Position numbers and translations under genes: made by a program. The notes beneath the pieces were generated by a model that was not told where the DNA came from, ran no database searches, and was given only the letters and a program-made list of their open reading frames with translations. From Darksidea phi (lineage: Eukaryota > Ascomycota > Dothideomycetes > Pleosporales > Lentitheciaceae), in NCBI GenBank assembly GCA_030770425.1, contig JASJFT010000149.1, positions 48,215 to 112,214 on the forward strand: a DNA stretch of 64,000 nucleotides, given 5' to 3'. The first letter of the stretch is position 1; each line of letters begins with the position of its first letter. Below are positions 12,607 to 21,908 of the stretch, one piece after another.

Positions 12607-13204
12607 TCACACCAACCACTCACTGCTCATGCCTTTCCGCAGTCCTCCTTCGCTAACCGCAGTCTCCATCTCCATGATCGCATACCGCCGTTCCAGTATG
12701 CTAATCGTAGTCTCAGACCGTCGCACCCGCTCTTACTCTGTTGCAGCTGCAACCTACACCGTGCCAATCGTTGCGCTCGTGTGAGACCTCTGCCGTGCGT
12801 TCGCAGAGACTCACATCGGCATTTGCCATGTCATGTTCAATCTCAAGACGTCCATGTATTTCAGCTATTTTCCCTGGTGTCGATCCTGTAACGAAGACAA
12901 GATCCGCAACAGCAGTGGATCTGAGGCATAAAAGGTCAGCTCGAGTAGCACGAGGCCACAAGTTATTCGGGATTCCTAGGGCGGCGTGATCGATGTCTAG
13001 GTATTTCTTAATCTCGCTCAGTCCCTCGGCATGCTGCTAGGCTAATTCCGAGGTTGCGAAAATGTTTGGATGCAGGTTGGTGTGGATGTTTTGTGTGGAG
13101 TGGTGGCTTTGAGTATGTGGCTTGGGAAGGTTTGATATCGCAGGCACGGAGGACGGCATGTCGCATACTGAGTGGACAAACAAGCCGCTATCTGGTACGC
13201 TCAT
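12607..13204 (-). CDS. Small orphan protein, three short exons
   Basis: I infer exons 13169-13204, 12815-13036 and 12607-12729, giving 126 residues. Exon 1 encodes MSVPDSGLFVHS and ends at a GTATGC donor. Exon 2 follows a CTAG acceptor and reads HAEGLSEIKKYLDIDHAALG, then a stretch with VADLVFVTGSTPGKIAEI, ending at a good GTGAGT donor. Exon 3 (RVRRSETTISILERRYAIME) continues an amphipathic, coiled-coil-like helix begun in exon 2, but needs a rare GAG acceptor. An alternative CAG acceptor 9 nt upstream would give a less protein-like tail (SKSGCDGLRLRLAYW). I recognise no family. It lies head-to-head with the gene at 13487, so the two may share a promoter. Confidence 0.45.
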
Positions 13205-13486
13205 GGACGAACGACCGACCGACAAAGTGCTTATCCTGAATTGTCCTCGACTGTGGCTGCGCGGCCCTGCGAAAAAGCTCATCAAACAAAGGACAGCTAA
13301 TAATGGCATGTCCATGTCCCAGAACAAAGACCATTCACAAACCCTCGACTGTCTTTATCTCAAGCCCTAGTCTTTGTCCACCTCTTTGAATATCAACGGA
13401 TGCCCATTATTACATTCAACTCTTCAATCCCGCTTACCACTTATCACGTCATCTAGCAAACGCGCAACAACAGCACCACCTCAACC

Positions 13487-14575
13487 ATGCATCTCCACAC
13501 CACAGAAACCCACAATCTTCGCGAAGAAGACCTCCTCGCCATCCAAGAAAACTGGTACCTCGATGCTACAACAATGCATCTAGCCATACCAGCCGGCCTA
13601 CGACCGCACACGCCTCCATCAAGCTGGGCGCCCAACCTCGTCGAAGCGCTGCGCCGCCTCTCTGAGCTGACAGTCGATCAGATGGAAAGGGCGCATTCGC
13701 TCCTCGAGACCTATTTCCGCGCCAGAATCAGGTGCAATCTGTATAAGATGCAGCAAAGGAGGATTCGTGCGAGTCTTGAAGTTGTGGATGTGCAGGATGC
13801 GATTCGTAGCTTGGAGCTGATGAATAGGGGTCAGGCGATGGAGGATGGGAGTAGGTCTAGTTCTGTAGTAGGGGCTCGACTGCCGCCTTCGGCTGTTGCC
13901 TCCTTTGATTCTGGTAGTAAACGCAAATTTAGCGTCGGAGATGAGTATCAGGTAGGTGTAAGGTCACCGCCTAGTAAGGCCCGACGGTTTTCTGATCATG
14001 CTGGCTTCGCACAGCAGGAGGACCAATTACAAACTAGTCTTTCGGAAGATAGCGATGAGTCGAGGTCTGCGACACCAGCTTGGTCCATCGCCGGGATGCC
14101 TGCGAAATTGCGTGCCTCATCCGTCCCCGGTAACAGCTCGTCTCTAGGCTACGACACCAACCCAAGAGCTTATTCGACATCCAAAGGCAGCATATCGAAA
14201 AGAGCGGCATCAATTCCTAACCTCCAAATCGCCCCACCTCAACCGTGCACACTATCAATTCCCACACCTTCGAAGCTCTTCGCCTGCAGTCCGATCTCCG
14301 CACTCTTGAACTTTCCACAAAGCCCAGTCGACTCGCCAACGCGGCTCCCTCCTGTCTCGGCGCTCATTCAGGAAACGCAGACATCCGAGCAGCCGTGGGA
14401 GGAGTCCCCGGAGCTTCAAGTGAGGCGGCTGGAATTGGAGGAGGCGCAAGCTGCGCTGGAGGTCGCGCGGCAGAAACACCTCGTCGCTACTAACAAAGCG
14501 GCCATTGCGCGCTTGGAGATGAATGGAGTGCCACAGCGCCCGCGTTCTTCACTGGACGAATCGAACGATGGTTGA
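13487..14575 (+). CDS. Orphan protein with C-terminal coiled coil
   Basis: A single uninterrupted frame of 362 residues starts at an ATG in good context (caaccatgc). The N-terminal 120 residues are mixed helical (EEDLLAIQENWYL; LSELTVDQMERAHSLLETYF; RIRASLEVVDVQDAIRSLEL). The middle is Ser/Pro-rich and disordered, with basic patches (SKRKF, SKARRF). Residues about 305-345 form a predicted coiled coil (QVRRLELEEAQAALEVARQK). There are no membrane segments or signal peptide. I recognise no family. The basic patches and disorder fit a nuclear protein, but that is only inference. Confidence 0.7.
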   Translation: MHLHTTETHNLREEDLLAIQENWYLDATTMHLAIPAGLRPHTPPSSWAPNLVEALRRLSELTVDQMERAHSLLETYFRARIRCNLYKMQQRRIRASLEVVDVQDAIRSLELMNRGQAMEDGSRSSSVVGARLPPSAVASFDSGSKRKFSVGDEYQVGVRSPPSKARRFSDHAGFAQQEDQLQTSLSEDSDESRSATPAWSIAGMPAKLRASSVPGNSSSLGYDTNPRAYSTSKGSISKRAASIPNLQIAPPQPCTLSIPTPSKLFACSPISALLNFPQSPVDSPTRLPPVSALIQETQTSEQPWEESPELQVRRLELEEAQAALEVARQKHLVATNKAAIARLEMNGVPQRPRSSLDESNDG

Positions 14576-15346
14576 ATGGACAAACCCTTTTGAGTGTAGG
14601 TGTTCGTGAAGTGGAGAGGTGAGTATATGATCTAGCAATGAGAATGCATTTTGTTGGAGCGATTGAACCGTATTCCGAACGAAGTGAGTCTAAACGATGA
14701 AACTGTTGCAAGCCGTGTGGCGCGACCCAATGGATGAAAAGGTTGCGATGACGGCTTGTAGGTTGCGCTCCTCTCTGATTGGCCACGCTAGCGAACCTGA
14801 TCACCACCGAGGGTAAGACTCCATTCGGCATCACGATTACCGTATGGAGGACCATGCTCCAAACACAGATTTCGTCACATTTTTCATTCTGAATGTGGCG
14901 ATATTAATATTGACGCTGACGCTTCATGTGTTGGGGATTAAGGTGGCAAAAAGCGAGGCTGCGCAAGGCGTTGAAGACATATCCACGTCAAGATTGACCT
15001 GAGGGCGTTGCTGTGGCCTGTAATGAATATCTGAGGCTCACTTCTGTAGGTAGTCACAAGGCGGGAAAATGGGTTGGGACGCCACGGTTGCAGGTGCCCT
15101 CCTCTCCGTTCATTCGAATCGGCGTCGATGGACTTGTTTAGTCGAACGAATCAAAGCAATTAACACGAATTGTAGCATCACAAGCCACGTAACCGTATTC
15201 ATGATGAACAAATCCTCTATGGAATTGGTATCGTTAGAATTCTCGCTCTGTCAAGACGAGCTCCAAACACATCGTCCCGTTACTGGGCCAACATTGCCGC
15301 CGTTCGTGATAGAGACGACCCTCATTGTATCGCGGTAGCAGATCCC
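14576..15346. other. Intergenic, no gene recognised
   Basis: About 0.77 kb lying downstream of both flanking genes, which converge here. Short open frames exist but show no conserved motif. No repeat or RNA gene was seen. Confidence 0.5.
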
Positions 15347-17360
15347 TTAGATCTTGTACTCCTTGTCGTCCTCCTCGTGGATAACCTCGACCTGCTCCTC
15401 CTCATGGCGCTCACCCCTTCCGATAAAAGCAGACTCCTTCAAGTGGTTCAACCTGTCCTCCTCGCGATCGGCCTTGCGGAAAGTAAGATAGAAACCGATA
15501 CCACCAATCATAGCGACTACAGCGACGGAGCCGTAGTTCCAGACAAGCAAAGGGTCTTCAGACAGACCGACAAGAGCCTGGCCGAGCGCCGAGGAGACAG
15601 CGGAAGTGAAAAGGGCAAGGCCTTGCACGGTAGAACGCATGTTCTGCGGAGCTTTGGTGTAAGCGTACCTGGTACGGATTAGCACGCAGTCATTAACACC
15701 AGTGATGCAGAAACTCACTCAAGCTTGGTGATGGAAGCTAACACTTCGGACACGCCAATCAAGCCGAACGGGAAGATCTGGACCCAGACGGAAATATCGG
15801 CATTGCAGTCCTTGCCGGCATTGGTCATGGCGTTGATCTTGTTTCCGCACGGGGACATCTTGTAGATGTAGTACTGAATGACGCAGGCGGACACCATGGC
15901 GAGTGAGCTAAGCGCGAAACCGGCTGTGATCCGTTTGATGGGAGTGACTGGGGTGTACAGTTAGCGAGGGTGCCAGAAATAGTAGTGGACCTGGCAGTTA
16001 CATACAGTTGATACCCATCTTCCGCAGTCCAGGGTAAACAATGAAGTCCATGATCGGGATCACTATCACAATAAAGATGGGATTCAATTTGGCGACAATG
16101 TCGTTGGGTGTAGAGCCCAGATTCATAGTGCCGGCTTGCGAGGTCAAGTTGTTCATCATTTGGTTGTAGGCGAGCCAGTACAGCGGGTACCAGAGGAAAA
16201 CCTTGCAGGCGAGGATGCCGCGGCGTACTTCATCGACCCACTCGTCATCGAACGTCATCCATTCCGGCACGGTCTCGCCTCGCGCGCGGATGACGCTGGG
16301 CTTGCAGACCTCCCAGAATTTGGGGTCGCGCATGTTCTTCTTGCTGTTACACTGTCAGTACGACGGCATTGAAGCGTTGATTGAAAGCCTACAAAGTACT
16401 GGGGTTCCACGAGCCACGTCCTTTGAATGCGAGACGGAAGAGCTTCCAAGCCTTGGGCATGACGGAGCCCGTAGGAGGAGACAACTTGTAAGACTTCTTG
16501 AACCACCAAAGGACAATTGGGCACACAAGGTAGCAGATGGTCGGCAGCGTATATGACAGCCAGAACCCAACGAAATGCTCCGAATAGACCATAGCTAGTG
16601 AACCCGTGAGCGAACCGAGGTTGACCAGCAGGTAGAAATAGAGGTAAATGCGCGCCGTCGTGGTGGCGGGGTCCACAATCTCCTTTTGGCCATGCTTGTT
16701 CACGCGGACGTAGGCCTTAGTGTCCTTGTACTGCTCGGCGATGAGGGGCGAAATGTTGGACTTGAAGCCGCCGGTTCCAATGCCCATGATGACAAGACCG
16801 ACCGAGAAGATGCCGAGAGCGGTATCGGGACGCACAATGATCTGAGGAATAGCCGACATGATCAGGATGATGTGGCCGACGATGGCAACGATGTTCGCAT
16901 ACTGGATGGTGAGGTAACGGCCCCAGTACTGGTCGGCGAAGTAGGCGCCTAAGAGCGGGGTAAAGTAGGACCAGAACTGATTGAAGGTGGTCATGCCTGT
17001 TGAAGCGCGTTGTCCCTTGCCCAAGGCGCCAGATCCCGGCTTCTTCAGAAAGCCAGCACCGGTCTTGGAGCCCTTGGGAAGCTTCTTCTGGATGAAGTTG
17101 ACGAAGACGGCACTGGTGCCATAGTATGAGAATCGTTCGGCAAACTCAACGAATGCAACGGTCCATGCCGTCCACGGGATGCTGCCGGGGACGCGGGGTA
17201 GAGTGGCCCACTCCTCCTCGGTGGGGAACGGCTGCAGGAGATTCTCCGACTCATCATTGACGGACGTCGAGCTGGGAGTGCTTGCCACGGGAACAGGATC
17301 GACGAGCGAAGCGCCTTTGGCCACCTCGAGACTGGCTCGCGTGGTGATGTTGGCTGCCAT
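15347..17360 (-). CDS. PTR2: Proton-coupled di/tripeptide transporter, POT/PTR2 family
   Basis: Four exons (16393-17360, 16006-16343, 15719-15947, 15347-15668) join in phase to 618 residues, the usual length for fungal PTR2. The proton-coupling signature ExxERFxYYG is present at residues 72-81 (EFAERFSYYG). The PTR2 signature GTGGFKSNISPLIAEQY lies near 195-211, and a YWLAYNQMMNNL helix follows in exon 2. About twelve hydrophobic segments can be counted, with a hydrophilic N-terminus and an acidic C-terminal tail (HEEEQVEVIHEEDDKEYKI). The role is H+ symport of di- and tripeptides across the plasma membrane. In yeast this gene is nitrogen-regulated; no specific operator is claimed here. Confidence 0.93.
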
Positions 17361-17886
17361 GACTGCGGCCCGCGTGAGTGTCGAGTGGGTGTCAAGAGAG
17401 TGTCGAGTGGGCGGTCAAGTGAGTGTCGAGGTGGGAGGTTGACGGAGTGCGTGTGTGCGCGGGTGCGCGTGCTTCACTTCATATACGCGTCAGACTGCCG
17501 GCGCGCATATCTCTGTTCGGCAAACGCCCAAGACTTGGGAGAGCGCTAGAAAAAGAGTTTCCTATCTGAACAGCTCTTATCGGCTGTACCGCGCCCGTCC
17601 AAAGGCCAGGCTTCGGGGATTCTACAGATCTGGTTGCAGAGTTGGATCCTCGAGTCGCGCATCGCCACTCAAGGTGCAGAGAAGCATGGGCAAGACAGGG
17701 CCAAGGCGATGCCCAGCTGGCTTATATGCGGCACAACGGTGCCCTGAAGCTTTTTCCGTCCTGGGGAGTTTAGCGGCAGATTGCGCCAAGCATTTGGGAA
17801 TGTTTACCATATGCGCACCTGCCCATTTGGGCAGCCACCTCCCGGCACCGCCTGCGAGCCAAGCAGTTGGTATCGCACTGCACCCT
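17361..17886. other. Upstream region of the PTR2-like gene
   Basis: About 0.5 kb with no coding frame I would support. Just upstream of the transporter start there are repeated gagtgtcgagt phrases (17376-17430). They could be a small promoter repeat, but there is no independent evidence of function. Confidence 0.4.
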
Positions 17887-18414
17887 TCAACGTTTCTCCC
17901 AGTACGACATGCAGCTCCTCGAGAGTAGCCGACCCATCCTTATGCCTGGGATTTGGAAAGGAAGAACAACCTCCAAATGGCATAGAGGGCGGCCAACAAC
18001 TACGTCGTGGCCGAATGGATCCTGCTGCAGGAGCGTATCCAGGATATGGATGCTGAAGGTAGATCGGCGGTAGTACATCTCGATCAGCTGTCGTGCAAAG
18101 TCGAGACCAAGAGACCTGCTGTCCTCAGAATGAGGTGGCTTCTTCCACCACGTCTAGGTCCATGGGAGCACGGTCGGTTTCAAGTCCCATGCATTTTTTG
18201 GCTGGTTTCGGCGGCTCAGGTGGTGCTCGAGGTCACGGTATTCGACGCGTTGAAGGGGTCTTCCATACACAAGGCCACGGATCTCTCGTAGAAGCAGGGA
18301 ATGCATGGCACCTGCGAATGGCAGCAGGAAAGCCTTGCTGTAAGCATCTGACTGCGAGTCAAGGTCCCTTTCAATCGTTCGTCGAGGGCGCTGCGGAGAG
18401 ACTCCAGAAACGGG
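17887..18414 (-). pseudogene. Decayed F-box/2EXR-like fungal gene remnant
   Basis: On the minus strand one frame reads SKAFLLPFAGAMHSLLLREI then RGLVYGRPLQ, meets a single in-frame TAG at 18154-18156, and goes on with LGLDFARQLIEMYYRRSTFS, DPFGHDVVVG and CHLEVVLPF. The order 'LP..IR..IY ... ARQL..EMYYR.STF.I ... HLEVVLPF' is the layout of the large fungal family with an F-box-like/2EXR N-terminus. No start codon is in frame, and the frame opens directly after a stop. A possible upstream piece lies in another frame (DINSSTTQLDDFVTRFW, about 18415-18470). I read it as a broken gene; a missed intron covering the TAG is the alternative. The family call is from memory of pattern. Confidence 0.4.
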
Positions 18415-19109
18415 TCACAAAGTCGTCCAATTGTGTCGTCGAGCTGTTGATATCTCCAATCTGCCTAAGGATATGGGCAGGGTCCTAGGCCCCTTGTTAT
18501 CGTTGGACAATTCACAGGTTGCGCTTTCGGATGGACCTGTGGTGCGTCAGCACGACATCGGCTTCTTCCGACGAAAACGGTCGCTTACGCATCATTGGCA
18601 TCGCGGTACGCATCAATAGACCCTTGGGAGCGATCTGGAATGGACGGAGATGACATTGTCGTCAAGGCGAGCTCGGGAAGGGGGTCCCGGTGGAATATAG
18701 ATGGGGACAGCCGGTGTGCGACGGGACAGCAGAAGAGGGCGCGCGTCGCGCTTCTGAACTTTGGAACGAAACCTCCGCGTAAGCACGTGCGTGCAAGAAC
18801 ACCGCGGACGGCAAGGCGGACATCGCGCAGGCACGGATGCGGGAATTCATAGCTATCCTAAGCGCGTTGCTGTGGCTCGGGTGAGATAACGTTGATGGGA
18901 TGGATGAGTGTCGAGAAGGCGCGCTTAGTGCTACATACGTAAGCCGCCGGCCACCGTACATCCCGATCATCGCTTAACCCCAGCAGAGCAACTGCGCAAT
19001 TGATACAACACTTGGATTAGTACATGAAGTAGAAGAGACGGCAGCTACATGTGTACGAATTGCAGATATTTCATGACGATGGAATGTTACAGCACTGAGC
19101 GTTGCAGCG
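18415..19109. other. Intergenic, no intact gene
   Basis: About 0.7 kb between the decayed minus-strand remnant and the HeLo-like gene. A short minus-strand frame beginning MRKRPFSSEEADVVLTHH (about 18522-18594) could be the displaced 5' end of the remnant, but I cannot link it by splicing. Confidence 0.35.
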
Positions 19110-19907
19110 GTGCGCCACCATGCACAGCCCGCCAACTCCGCCCCTCGCGCTACCTCTCACCACTTTTGGGCTGCCACCCGAGTACTGACTTCTGAATCTC
19201 AACACGTTATTTGCCATACTGCATCCCTGGTAACATTCGTTCTCTCCTTTCTGCAGCCGGCTCCATTGCCATTCTCCCCTGATATTGCGAACCGCCAGCA
19301 GGCCTCGCCGTTGGCAACGCAGGCCTTGTTCACCATCTGCCTCGAGAGCTTCAAGATCGTCTTCGCCGCGCAAGACTTCGCCAAACATTTCGAGGTCTTA
19401 AACACGAGTTCCCAGCAACAGCGCCTTCGTCTTTTGCTCTGGGGCGAGGGCGTCGACGTCCTTGCGCGTCGGGGTGCCATTGGTAGGCCGTACTTTCAGG
19501 AGATGAATGCCAGCCATGTCCGCCCTACGATTTTGAGATCGTTTGAGTCTGTGCGGTTCCTGATCGCTCATTTCAAAGTTTACGAAGACCGATATGGGCT
19601 GAGGAACGGTGACATGGCTAGTTTGGTCAATCTCAGCGGATCGGCCCCCACCGATGACGGGTTCCAAGAAATGGTTCGAAAGAACCAGAGACAGAAGAGC
19701 GCTAGAGCGGCTACTAGGTGGGCCGTATTTGATGCAGAAAGAATGAGAGAGACCAACGAACGGCTGACAACATTGATCAACGGGTTGGTGGACATGACGA
19801 CCGAACTTAGTAATTTACAAGAGGTCATACGGGCGATCAACACTGCACTACTGAACATTCAAACTGCGACTTTTGGAGGTGCAAGGACGACAACGGGCGG
19901 GTTATAA
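19110..19907 (+). CDS. HeLo-domain (prion-inhibition/propagation type) protein, N-terminus disrupted
   Basis: From residue about 72 the frame reads ALFTICLESFKIVFAAQDF, RLRLLLWGEGVDVLARRGAI, then ILRSFESVRFLIAHFKVYED and a helix ending in LINGLVDMTTELSNLQEVIR. This matches the HeLo domain of HET-s-like proteins, a membrane-targeting helical domain used in fungal heterokaryon incompatibility and regulated cell death. The canonical HeLo start (EPAGLAxGxAGL) is visible just upstream but in another frame (19289-19327), so the annotated 265-residue frame has a non-homologous N-terminus. A possible 3' exon begins at 20069 after a TTTAG acceptor (DLQNSVDTFHTAHEILASIE). It may be a pseudogene. No prion-forming C-terminal motif or NLR partner is seen. 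Confidence 0.5.
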   Translation: MRHHAQPANSAPRATSHHFWAATRVLTSESQHVICHTASLVTFVLSFLQPAPLPFSPDIANRQQASPLATQALFTICLESFKIVFAAQDFAKHFEVLNTSSQQQRLRLLLWGEGVDVLARRGAIGRPYFQEMNASHVRPTILRSFESVRFLIAHFKVYEDRYGLRNGDMASLVNLSGSAPTDDGFQEMVRKNQRQKSARAATRWAVFDAERMRETNERLTTLINGLVDMTTELSNLQEVIRAINTALLNIQTATFGGARTTTGGL

Positions 19908-20412
19908 TATCCGCAGTTTCTCGTCAGGTCGTGGCCTTGGTACGCAACCCGTGTGCAAGCCAAAACTTCTATCTCCAGCTGAAGAGCATGGCATTTACTG
20001 ATGCAAGGCGGCTTTGAGAATAGGTACTGATCCTTCTGGATGAGCTTTGCTGACATACAACCTGCGTTTAGGACTTACAAAACTCTGTGGACACATTCCA
20101 TACTGCGCACGAGATCCTCGCATCGATTGAGAGTTTCTCTTTGGCGGACGCTTCGACGAGCGAACCGGAAACTTCCACCACGGCGGAGGAGCTAATTCTG
20201 CAATCTGATTCGGAGATAACGGCCTCCAGCCATTGTGATTCACCCCACGGCGAACTCAACAATGGCCCGCCAACAGAGGTTGCGTCTGCTGATCCAGCCT
20301 CCCATCGCTCTTTGCCCCCTTCAACGCAGCACTCTACAGGCATCTCGATACCTGCGTCTGAAATCTCTTTGGTGATCTTCGCTAAAGATGTCACCCCTTG
20401 TACGCCGCTTAG

Positions 20413-21506
20413 CTTTGCGGCACTCTCCCAACCAGCAAGAAAATCCTCATCGAACACGACCCTGTCACTATTGATGGTAACATGGACTTGCGCGCCCTGA
20501 CGCAAGGAAAGCCATATCGCGGTAAGCAGGTATACATGACTTTGTTTCATCTTCGCATGCACAACCTCAAAAAACGCGACTTCTTCTTCAGAAGACACTG
20601 CCGGGATTCTGGCCGGGATATTTGTCCTTCAAGCATACGCACCACCGAAAAGAAGTCTAGGGTGTCGATGTCTACTCTGTTCACACAGAAGACAAGTCGC
20701 CTTGATATTGAGTCACGAAAGTCACGCTATATTGATAGCGATTCATCGGATGAAGATGTAGTACATTCTCGGAACCAATCACGTACCTTTGGTACCTCAA
20801 GGTCATGGATTGGGCGTCGTGGCTCTAAATCATCTCACACGTCTAGCATATCCTGGTTCGGGCGATGTGATTCGAGAGGGTCGAATGTGTCCGATGATAG
20901 CTACAACGGCGACGCGGACGACAGAAAAGAGGAAAGTGGCATCGGCGTTACGACTACCAAGACTTCCACCAACAACATTCGTCTAGAGTTCTCTAACTAT
21001 GCGTGTATTAACCCGAAGAGGAGCGGTAGACGGGGCAAGAAGAAGTATGTATTTGATTTTGGGGGGAACAGCTATAGGTGGAAGCGCAAGATGAGTTAGA
21101 GTTGGAAAAGATGTGTCGGACTACCGCTCGCATTCGCTTCATCTGCACCGTAATGGATTGAAGGATCCAGTCGTGAAGATAAAGCCGATGGGTGATTTCA
21201 CAGAGACCTCTGCCGTAAAGGATCCATGTATCCCGCCATGCAGACTGCGTTTACCTCTACAATGTGCACGAGTAAGTCTCTATTGTCATTTCCTCCAAAC
21301 CAGAGCATAATCCCGCTGACCGTTTTAGCATCGTGATTGCTACAGGTATTATCGCCCTTGTAGATAATGCCATTCGTTTCCACCAGACGCTTTCACGCTA
21401 TCCTCGGGCTACGCTTATTTTCAGATCTCGGGCTACGCTCAACCTCCGATTGGGCGTGAGCAGAGTTCGGAGGTTCTCGGTGTTTATAAGCACACTACTT
21501 GGATAA
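20413..21506 (+). pseudogene. Frameshifted conserved fungal gene (family with IEHDPVT...GNMNLR and Y-F-F-G-Y-WKR motifs)
   Basis: The frame opening at 20413 reads TSKKILIEHDPVTIDGNMDL, MTLFHLRMHNLKKRDFFFRR and CRDSGRDI. A Ser/Arg-rich linker follows, then RLEFSNYACINPKR and YVFDFGGNSYRWKR. I know this order from a widespread ascomycete family of uncharacterised proteins. The reading frame then stops (21097-21099), but the expected continuation is present one frame over (SDYRSHSLHLHRNGLKDPVV, 21111 onward). After a GTAAGT...TTTTAG intron-like gap it reappears as IVIATGIIALVDNAIRF (21330-21506). No ATG precedes the conserved N-terminus in frame; the first Met (20482) falls inside it. I read this as a broken gene. 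A sequencing indel plus a missed 5' exon is the alternative. Confidence 0.6.
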
Positions 21507-21908
21507 GTAGGCTTTGAGATGAATCTTTCGCTAATGTCGAGAAGAAAGGACAGAAGATAAAGCGTTAAGGTTAGCGCTTTGCTCATTGCAAATGTTTCGG
21601 ACCGCCAATCACGGACTTGAGCACGTAATCAATCGTAACAAACTCTTTCGCCTTCGCCCGGCCCGAAGAATGCCGTTCTGCATGATACCCTGGCTCACGA
21701 GCGTTATACGATCATTACCCATAAGCGAGCCCTATTAGAGTAAAGTGCGCTGCAGGTAAGCCTTTTTCCATTGGTTAACAACTTCCTTTGTCATACATTT
21801 TTAGATTGCCATGATGTAGGCACGAGGGGTTTGTGTGCCACTGTGCTTTCCATCCACCATCACCTTGTCTGCGCTCATCGTACCTACAATCTGCTCCGAC
21901 TCACCATC
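21507..21908. other. Intergenic, upstream of the M28 peptidase
   Basis: About 0.4 kb with no gene. A 13-bp phrase (ctcgggctacgct) occurs twice at 21403 and 21427, just inside the end of the preceding broken gene. An aagcg/cgctt-rich palindromic stretch (gcgttaaggttagcgc) lies near 21561. Confidence 0.4.

Noticed and set aside
20068..20598. 176-codon minus-strand frame with good protein character
   Set aside because: It lies antisense to the conserved IEHDPVT...GNMDLR segment and a possible HeLo 3' exon, whose family resemblance is specific. The minus frame matches nothing I know and is best explained as an antisense shadow.
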